From assembly GCF_020551945.1 (NCBI RefSeq), contig NZ_JAJBZH010000006.1, positions 62,001 to 126,000 on the forward strand: DNA of 64,000 nucleotides, in the 5' to 3' direction. Each line of letters opens with the position of its first letter. Position 1 is the first letter of the stretch. The notes below the pieces were generated by a model that was not told the DNA's origin, did not search any database, and saw nothing but the letters and a program-made list of their open reading frames with translations. A program made the translations under genes and the position numbers. Positions 59,660 through 64,000 of this stretch are shown one piece after another. Source of the DNA: Cellulosimicrobium marinum (GTDB taxonomy: Bacteria > Actinomycetota > Actinomycetes > Actinomycetales > Cellulomonadaceae).

Positions 59660-59675
59660 CCGACACGCGTGTCGG
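59660..59675. promoter_or_regulatory. Perfect 16-bp dyad in the recA leader
   Basis: CCGACACGCGTGTCGG is a perfect palindrome. It overlaps the -35-like box of the second recA promoter and could be an operator. Confidence 0.5.
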
Positions 59676-59691
59676 TGGCTACCCGTACTGT
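59669..59691 (+). promoter_or_regulatory. Second recA promoter resembling RecA-NDp/PafBC type
   Basis: GTGTCGGTG (59669-59677), eight bases, then TACTGT (59686-59691) matches TTGTCRGTG-N8-TAN3T at all but one defined position. In mycobacteria this motif drives LexA-independent damage induction through PafBC. Confidence 0.65.
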
Positions 59692-59732
59692 CGGGCACGA
59701 CGAACAGACGACACGACGCGAAGGTGACCCAC

Positions 59733-61943
59733 ATGCCCGCACCTGCAGACCGCGAGAAGGCGCTGGAAGCCGCGCTCGCCCAGATCGACCGGAGCTTCGG
59801 CAAGGGCTCCGTCATGCGCCTCGGCGAGGAGGGCCGTGCTCCGGTCGACGTGATCCCCACCGGGTCCATCGCGCTCGACGTCGCGCTCGGTATCGGCGGG
59901 CTGCCCCGTGGCCGCGTCATCGAGGTCTACGGGCCGGAGTCCTCCGGCAAGACGACCGTCGCGCTCCACGCGGTCGCCAGCGCCCAGCGCGCCGGCGGCA
60001 TCGCGGCGTTCATCGACGCCGAGCACGCGCTCGACCCGGAGTACGCGAAGAAGCTCGGCGTCGACACCGACGCGCTCCTCGTGTCCCAGCCGGACACGGG
60101 CGAGCAGGCGCTCGAGATCGCGGACATGCTCATCCGCTCCGGCGCGCTCGACATCATCGTCATCGACTCCGTCGCCGCGCTCGTGCCCAAGGCCGAGATC
60201 GAGGGCGAGATGGGCGACAGCCACGTCGGTCTCCAGGCCCGCCTCATGTCGCAGGCGCTGCGCAAGATCACCGGTGCGCTCAGCGCGTCGGGCACCACCG
60301 CGATCTTCATCAACCAGCTCCGCGAGAAGATCGGCGTCTTCTTCGGCTGCTTCCACTACTCGACGCGCGTCGTCCTCGCGGACGGCACGACCGAGAAGAT
60401 CGGCAAGATCGTCAACCAGAAGATGCCGGTCGAGGTGATGTCCTACGACCCGGAGACGGGCGAGACCGTCCCGCGCAAGATCGTCAGCTGGTTCGACAAC
60501 GGGCCGACGGACCGCTTCCTCCAGTTCACCGTCGAGAAGTCGGCGGGCAACGGGCGCGCGCAGTTCGCCGCGACCGAGAACCACCTCATCCGGACCCCGG
60601 GCGGGTGGCGCGAGGCAGGGGAGATCATCGCCGGGGACCGTGTCATGGTCGCCGAGCAGGTGCGGCTGTCTGACCAGCAGTGGCAGACCGTCCTCGGCGG
60701 GCTCATGGGGGACGGCCACCTCTCGCCCAACAGGCGCGGGCGTCGTGGCGTGCGGTACCGGATGGGCCACGGGCCGAAGCAGGTCGAGTACGTCGACTGG
60801 AAGGCGTCGATGCTCGGCAACGTCCCGCAGTCGCGCACGGTCCGCCCGAACGGGTCGGTGCTCGTGGACCTCACGCCGCTGCCCGAGCTCGCCGAGCTGC
60901 GCGAGGTCGTCTACTTCGGGGGCGGCAAGAAGCACCTCACGTGGGACTACCTCAAGGCCCTGACGCCGCTCGCGCTCGCCGTCTGGTACATGGACGACGC
61001 CTCGTTCCAGATCCGCTCGAAGGGCCTGCAGTCCCGGACCGAGGGCGGCAGCGGGCGCGCGGAGATCTGCGTCGACGCGATGAGCGAGGGGTCGCGCGAG
61101 CGGCTGGTGGAGTACCTGCGTGACACGCACGGCGTCGAGTCGCGACTGACCCTCCGCGGCGCGAAGCAGCAGAACGTCCTGCAGCTCACCACCGCGGGGA
61201 CCGCGCGGTTCCAGGAGATCATCGCGCCGTTCGTCCACCCGTCGATGGAGTACAAGCTCCTCCCGCGCTTCCGCGGGCAGTTCGACGTCTCGCCCGAGTT
61301 CGTCGCGCCGCGGACCGTGCCGGTCCCGGCGCGCGTCCTCGACGTGCACGTCAAGCCCCCGACCCGTTCGACGCACCGCTTCGACATCGAGGTGGAGGGC
61401 AACCACAACTACTTCGTCGACGGTGTCATGGTGCACAACAGCCCCGAGACCACCACCGGTGGCAAGGCGTTGAAGTTCTACGCCTCGGTGCGTCTGGACA
61501 TCCGCCGCATCGAGACCCTCAAGGAGGGCACGGACGCGGTCGGCAACCGCACGCGCGTGAAGATCGTCAAGAACAAGATGGCGCCGCCGTTCAAGCAGGC
61601 GGAGTTCGACATCCTGTACGGCGTGGGCATCTCCCGTGAGGGCGGTCTCATCGACATGGGCGTCGAGCACGGGTTCGTGCGCAAGTCCGGGTCGTGGTTC
61701 ACCTACGGCGGTGACCAGCTCGGCCAGGGCAAGGAGAACGCCCGGTCGTTCCTGCGCGACAACCCGGACCTCGCGAACGAGCTGGAGAAGAAGATCAAGG
61801 AGAAGCTGGGCGTCGGGCCGCGGGTCGACGCGCCGGCCGACCCGGCCGCGGGTGCGGTCGTCGACCCGGTCGGCGGTCCCGCCGTCGCGGACAAGCCCGC
61901 GGTGAAGGCCCCGGCCGCCGCCAAGGGGAAGAAGCCGTTCTGA
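59733..61943 (+). CDS. recA: Recombinase RecA, intein-containing precursor
   Basis: 736-residue precursor from ATG 59733 (GTG 59724 is the alternative; GAAGG is better placed for the ATG). After splicing the host protein would be 372 residues. RecA pairs homologous DNA strands and triggers LexA self-cleavage. The N-extein (1-205) has Walker [14 protein letters not shown] and [20 protein letters not shown], and ends [13 protein letters not shown]. The intein is residues 206-569. The C-extein resumes with [20 protein letters not shown] and includes [20 protein letters not shown]. The frame is continuous throughout. Both damage-type promoters lie upstream; recX follows. Confidence 0.97.
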   Translation: MPAPADREKALEAALAQIDRSFGKGSVMRLGEEGRAPVDVIPTGSIALDVALGIGGLPRGRVIEVYGPESSGKTTVALHAVASAQRAGGIAAFIDAEHALDPEYAKKLGVDTDALLVSQPDTGEQALEIADMLIRSGALDIIVIDSVAALVPKAEIEGEMGDSHVGLQARLMSQALRKITGALSASGTTAIFINQLREKIGVFFGCFHYSTRVVLADGTTEKIGKIVNQKMPVEVMSYDPETGETVPRKIVSWFDNGPTDRFLQFTVEKSAGNGRAQFAATENHLIRTPGGWREAGEIIAGDRVMVAEQVRLSDQQWQTVLGGLMGDGHLSPNRRGRRGVRYRMGHGPKQVEYVDWKASMLGNVPQSRTVRPNGSVLVDLTPLPELAELREVVYFGGGKKHLTWDYLKALTPLALAVWYMDDASFQIRSKGLQSRTEGGSGRAEICVDAMSEGSRERLVEYLRDTHGVESRLTLRGAKQQNVLQLTTAGTARFQEIIAPFVHPSMEYKLLPRFRGQFDVSPEFVAPRTVPVPARVLDVHVKPPTRSTHRFDIEVEGNHNYFVDGVMVHNSPETTTGGKALKFYASVRLDIRRIETLKEGTDAVGNRTRVKIVKNKMAPPFKQAEFDILYGVGISREGGLIDMGVEHGFVRKSGSWFTYGGDQLGQGKENARSFLRDNPDLANELEKKIKEKLGVGPRVDAPADPAAGAVVDPVGGPAVADKPAVKAPAAAKGKKPF
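60348..61439 (+). mobile_element. RecA intein with LAGLIDADG-type homing endonuclease domain
   Basis: 364 residues between G205 and S570 of the precursor. The first residue is Cys ([13 protein letters not shown]). Block B has T76 and H79 (ATENHL). The end is [14 protein letters not shown] with the penultimate His and terminal Asn, followed by Ser, so splicing residues are complete. Two LAGLIDADG-like motifs, LGGLMGDGH at 116-124 and LAVWYMDDA at 210-218, suggest a homing endonuclease; both have their acidic residue. From memory, site and sequence resemble the Mycobacterium leprae RecA intein and differ from the M. tuberculosis site. GC content is like the host. Confidence 0.93.
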
Positions 61944-62080
61944 CCGGCGACCACCGGGGGGACCGCGGGCGTCGTGCGGGGGGCACGGGCCCCGCACGAC
62001 GCCCGCGTCCGTCGCTGCAGGAACGCATCGAGAACGGCGAGCTCACCGACGACGAGCTCGCCGAGCGGGCACGGGAGACG

Positions 62081-62536
62081 GTGCTGCGGATCCTCACCGC
62101 CGCCCCGAAGAGCCGGGCCGAGCTCGCGCAGTCGCTCGCCCGCAAGGGCTACCCCGAACACGTCGTCCTGCCCCTGCTCGACCGCTACGAGGAGGTCGGC
62201 CTCGTCGACGACACCCAGTACGCCGAGATGATCGTGCGCACCCGGCACGCCGAACGGGGCCTGTCACGTCGTGCGATCGCCGTCGAGCTGCGCCGCCGCG
62301 GGATCGACGACGAGACCTCCGCGTCGGCCCTCGACCAGGTCGACGACGACTCCGAGACCGAGGCCGCGCACGACCTCGCCCGCGCGCGCCTGCGGCGCAC
62401 CGTCGGGCTGGACCGCGACGTGCGCGTCCGCCGGGCCGTCGGCGCGCTCGCGCGCAAGGGGTACGCCCCCGGAGTCGCGTTCGAGGTCGTCCAGCAGGAG
62501 CTCGACCGTGAGGACGCCGACACGCCCGACGCGTGA
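62081..62536 (+). CDS. recX: Regulatory protein RecX
   Basis: 151 residues from GTG 62081, the first canonical start. RecX limits RecA filament activity. The three-helix repeats are visible: LTAAPKSRAELAQSLARKGY, VVLPLLDRYEEVGLVDDTQY, RHAERGLSRRAIAVELRRRG and VGALARKGYAPGVAFEVVQQ. The frame is open back to a CTG at 61940 that overlaps the recA stop as CTGA. The added segment (SLQERIENGELTDDELAERA) looks like RecX N-terminal sequence, so the true start may be upstream and non-canonical. It is convergent with the permease genes. Confidence 0.85.
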   Translation: MLRILTAAPKSRAELAQSLARKGYPEHVVLPLLDRYEEVGLVDDTQYAEMIVRTRHAERGLSRRAIAVELRRRGIDDETSASALDQVDDDSETEAAHDLARARLRRTVGLDRDVRVRRAVGALARKGYAPGVAFEVVQQELDREDADTPDA

Positions 62537-62584
62537 GCCGGAGCGAGCATGGCCCCTTTCCGGCGGCCGGAACCCTTCCGGCTC
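62535..62584. terminator. Nested hairpin between recX and the permease operon
   Basis: GAGCCGGA (62535-62542) pairs with TCCGGCTC (62577-62584) and encloses a small stem TTCCGGCGGCCGGAA (62558-62572). It fills the convergent gap, overlapping the recX stop. Confidence 0.5.
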
Positions 62585-63472
62585 TCAGGCGGCAGCGGGT
62601 CCGGCGGTTCCGGCAGCGGTCGCCGCGGGGTTGCCGATCCCCGCGCCGGCTGTGGTGGTCCCCGACGTGCGGCCCTTGAGGAAGCGCGACAGCCACTGCG
62701 CGACGGTCGTGAGCAACCAGTTGATGACGATGAAGATCACCGCGGCCACCGTGAGCGTCTGCAGGTTGTTGCCGTTGCCGTTGCCGAAGATCTGCGCGGC
62801 GCGCAGCAGCTCGTTGTAGACGATGATCTGGCCGAGCGCGGTGTCCTTGAGCACGACGACGAGCTGCGACACCAGGGCGGGCAGCATCGCGATGAGGGCC
62901 TGCGGGAGCTGGATCGAGCGGAGGGTCTGCCCCCGCGTGAGGCCCACGGCGAGTCCCGCCTCGGACTGCCCGCGGGGCAGGTTCCCCACGCCTGACCGGA
63001 CGAGCTCGGCGATGACGGCGCCGTTGTAGAGGATCAGCGCGATGACGACGGCGAGGAACGAGGGCTGGCTGACCTGGTTGAACCCGAGGAGGAGCCAGAA
63101 GAAGATCATGAGGAGCAGGACCGGCACGGCACGGAAGAACTCGACGACGGTCCCGCTGAGCCAACGCAGGACGCGTGAGTGCGACAGCCGGCCGATGCCG
63201 AGGAGCAGGCCGAGCGCGACGGCGCCGACGACGGCGAACGCGGCGGCACGGAGCGTGTTCTGCAGGCCGGGGAGGAAGTAGTTCTCCCACGCGTTCGCGG
63301 TGAACACGGGACCCCAGAGGTTCCACGAGAGCTGGCCCTTGCGGTCGAGCTCGAGGAGCACGAGGGCGGCGATGCCGAGCACGACGAGCGCACCGACGAC
63401 GTTGCCGATCGCGATGGCCCGCCGGGCGCGCGGGCCGGGGGCGTCGAAGAGGACGGACTGCTGGGAGCTCAT
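62585..63472 (-). CDS. gluD: Amino acid ABC transporter permease, GluD-like
   Basis: 295 residues, ATG 63472, overlapping the upstream permease stop as ATGA. Helices cover residues 20-265. The EAA-type loop that contacts the ATPase is GQSEAGLAVGLTRGQTLRSI then QLPQALIAMLPALVSQLVVV. LPGLQNTLRAAAFAVVGAVA is typical of the HisM/GlnP family. With GluC it forms the membrane part of a polar amino acid importer, by position after recA-recX probably the glutamate system of actinobacteria. The binding protein and ATPase lie beyond the window. Confidence 0.85.
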   Translation of the reverse strand: MSSQQSVLFDAPGPRARRAIAIGNVVGALVVLGIAALVLLELDRKGQLSWNLWGPVFTANAWENYFLPGLQNTLRAAAFAVVGAVALGLLLGIGRLSHSRVLRWLSGTVVEFFRAVPVLLLMIFFWLLLGFNQVSQPSFLAVVIALILYNGAVIAELVRSGVGNLPRGQSEAGLAVGLTRGQTLRSIQLPQALIAMLPALVSQLVVVLKDTALGQIIVYNELLRAAQIFGNGNGNNLQTLTVAAVIFIVINWLLTTVAQWLSRFLKGRTSGTTTAGAGIGNPAATAAGTAGPAAA

Positions 63473-64000
63473 CGGCGCACCGCCAGACGGGTCGAGAGGG
63501 ACGTGGTGAGCAGCCCGATCGGGATGACGAGGATGACGTAGCCGATCGCGAAGATGAAGAAGATGACGAAGATGTAGCTCGAGTTGAACTCGATCATCGT
63601 GCGCATGAGGCTCGACGTCTCGGTCGTCACGCTCGCCGCGGCTGCGACGGTCGAGTTCTTGAGCAGCGCGATGAGCGTGTTGCCGAGCGGCGCGATCGCG
63701 CCGCGGAACGCCTGCGGGAGGATGATGAGCCGCGCGGCGGGCAGGAACGACAGCCCGATCGCGCGCGCCGCCTCGGCCTGGCCGAGCGGCACGGTATTGA
63801 CTCCCGACCGGATCGCCTCGCACACGAAGGCGGCGTGGTACACGGTGAGGCCGACGACGGCGAACCGGAAGAAGTTGGACGCGAAGTCCTCGGCGAGGCT
63901 GATCTGGAGCTGCGTCCAGATGCCGAGCACCATGACCGTCATGATCACCGTGAGCGGCGTGTTGCGGAGCACGTTGACGTACGCCGTGCCCGCCCACTGC
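63469..64000 (-). CDS. gluC: Amino acid ABC transporter permease, GluC-like, 5' end off the window
   Basis: The visible 176 codons run from the right edge to the stop at 63469. VNVLRNTPLTVIMTVMVLGI is the conserved start of the helix-2 region. The EAA loop is GQAEAARAIGLSFLPAARLI then LPQAFRGAIAPLGNTLIALL. Three or four helices are present and the N-terminal part is missing. It pairs with GluD downstream. The assignment to a glutamate system is by gene order and similarity of both permeases. Confidence 0.83.
   Translation of the reverse strand, partial: QWAGTAYVNVLRNTPLTVIMTVMVLGIWTQLQISLAEDFASNFFRFAVVGLTVYHAAFVCEAIRSGVNTVPLGQAEAARAIGLSFLPAARLIILPQAFRGAIAPLGNTLIALLKNSTVAAAASVTTETSSLMRTMIEFNSSYIFVIFFIFAIGYVILVIPIGLLTTSLSTRLAVRR

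Noticed and set aside
60348-61439. Insertion in recA as an intron or insertion sequence
   Set aside because: The frame is continuous, intein splice residues are present at both ends, and there are no terminal inverted repeats or target duplications.

Overview
The window is one stretch of chromosome from a very GC-rich actinobacterium. Codons end almost always in G or C, GTG starts are common, and gene order matches core actinobacterial blocks (rpsB-tsf-pyrH-frr-cdsA-rlmN; dxr-rseP-ispG-GNAT; rimP-nusA-ylxR-infB-rbfA-truB-ribF; rpsO-pnp-M16-dapB; dapA-rnj-ftsK-pgsA-cinA-clgR; DUF3046-recA-recX-gluCD). The DUF4439 lipoprotein, DUF4081 acetyltransferase, ClgR regulator and Lhr helicase fit Micrococcales, probably near Cellulomonadaceae or Promicromonosporaceae. 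The family is inferred from gene content; no alignment was run. No rRNA, tRNA, CRISPR array, insertion sequence or prophage was seen.

Layout. 1-7 kb: a truncated divergent M23-family gene, then ribosomal protein S2, EF-Ts, UMP kinase, ribosome recycling factor, CDP-diglyceride synthase, RlmN and a small DivIVA-like protein. 7-9 kb: a divergent MerR regulator/MFS exporter pair. 9-13.5 kb: two MEP isoprenoid enzymes flanking a site-2 protease, then a GNAT acetyltransferase. 13.5-17.6 kb: a DNA glycosylase, ProRS and a DUF4439 lipoprotein. 17.7-26 kb: a translation and RNA-maturation block ending in ribF. 25.7-30 kb: an ABC ATPase/DUF6297 membrane pair and a heme peroxidase lying between ribF and rpsO. 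30-36 kb: rpsO, pnp, M16 peptidase, dapB and a TPR protein. 36-39 kb: a reverse-strand group including a coupled aldehyde dehydrogenase-azlC-azlD operon. 39.5-47 kb: dapA, RNase J, a divergent TetR/membrane-protein pair, an MBL hydrolase and FtsK. 47-56 kb: CapA-like protein, pgsA, cinA, clgR, then nei2 and a 1645-residue Lhr helicase. 56-64 kb: DUF3046, a membrane phosphodiesterase, an MBL protein, recA interrupted by an intein, recX, and two glutamate-type ABC permeases running off the right edge.

Main points of interest. (1) RecA carries an in-frame 364-residue intein with LAGLIDADG-type motifs. (2) The ylxR-infB gap is tiled by a 26-codon ORF and three micro-ORFs of 4-5 codons, joined by ATGA stop/start overlaps. 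(3) Well over a dozen genes have a -10-like hexamer a nearly constant 6 nt before the start codon, suggesting leaderless transcription. (4) recA appears to have two DNA-damage promoters: a LexA-type SOS box, and a sequence matching the RecA-NDp/PafBC consensus that overlaps a perfect 16-bp dyad. (5) Two large palindromic elements, a repeated leader motif before tsf and pyrH, and a local codon-usage shift inside rseP need comparison with relatives.
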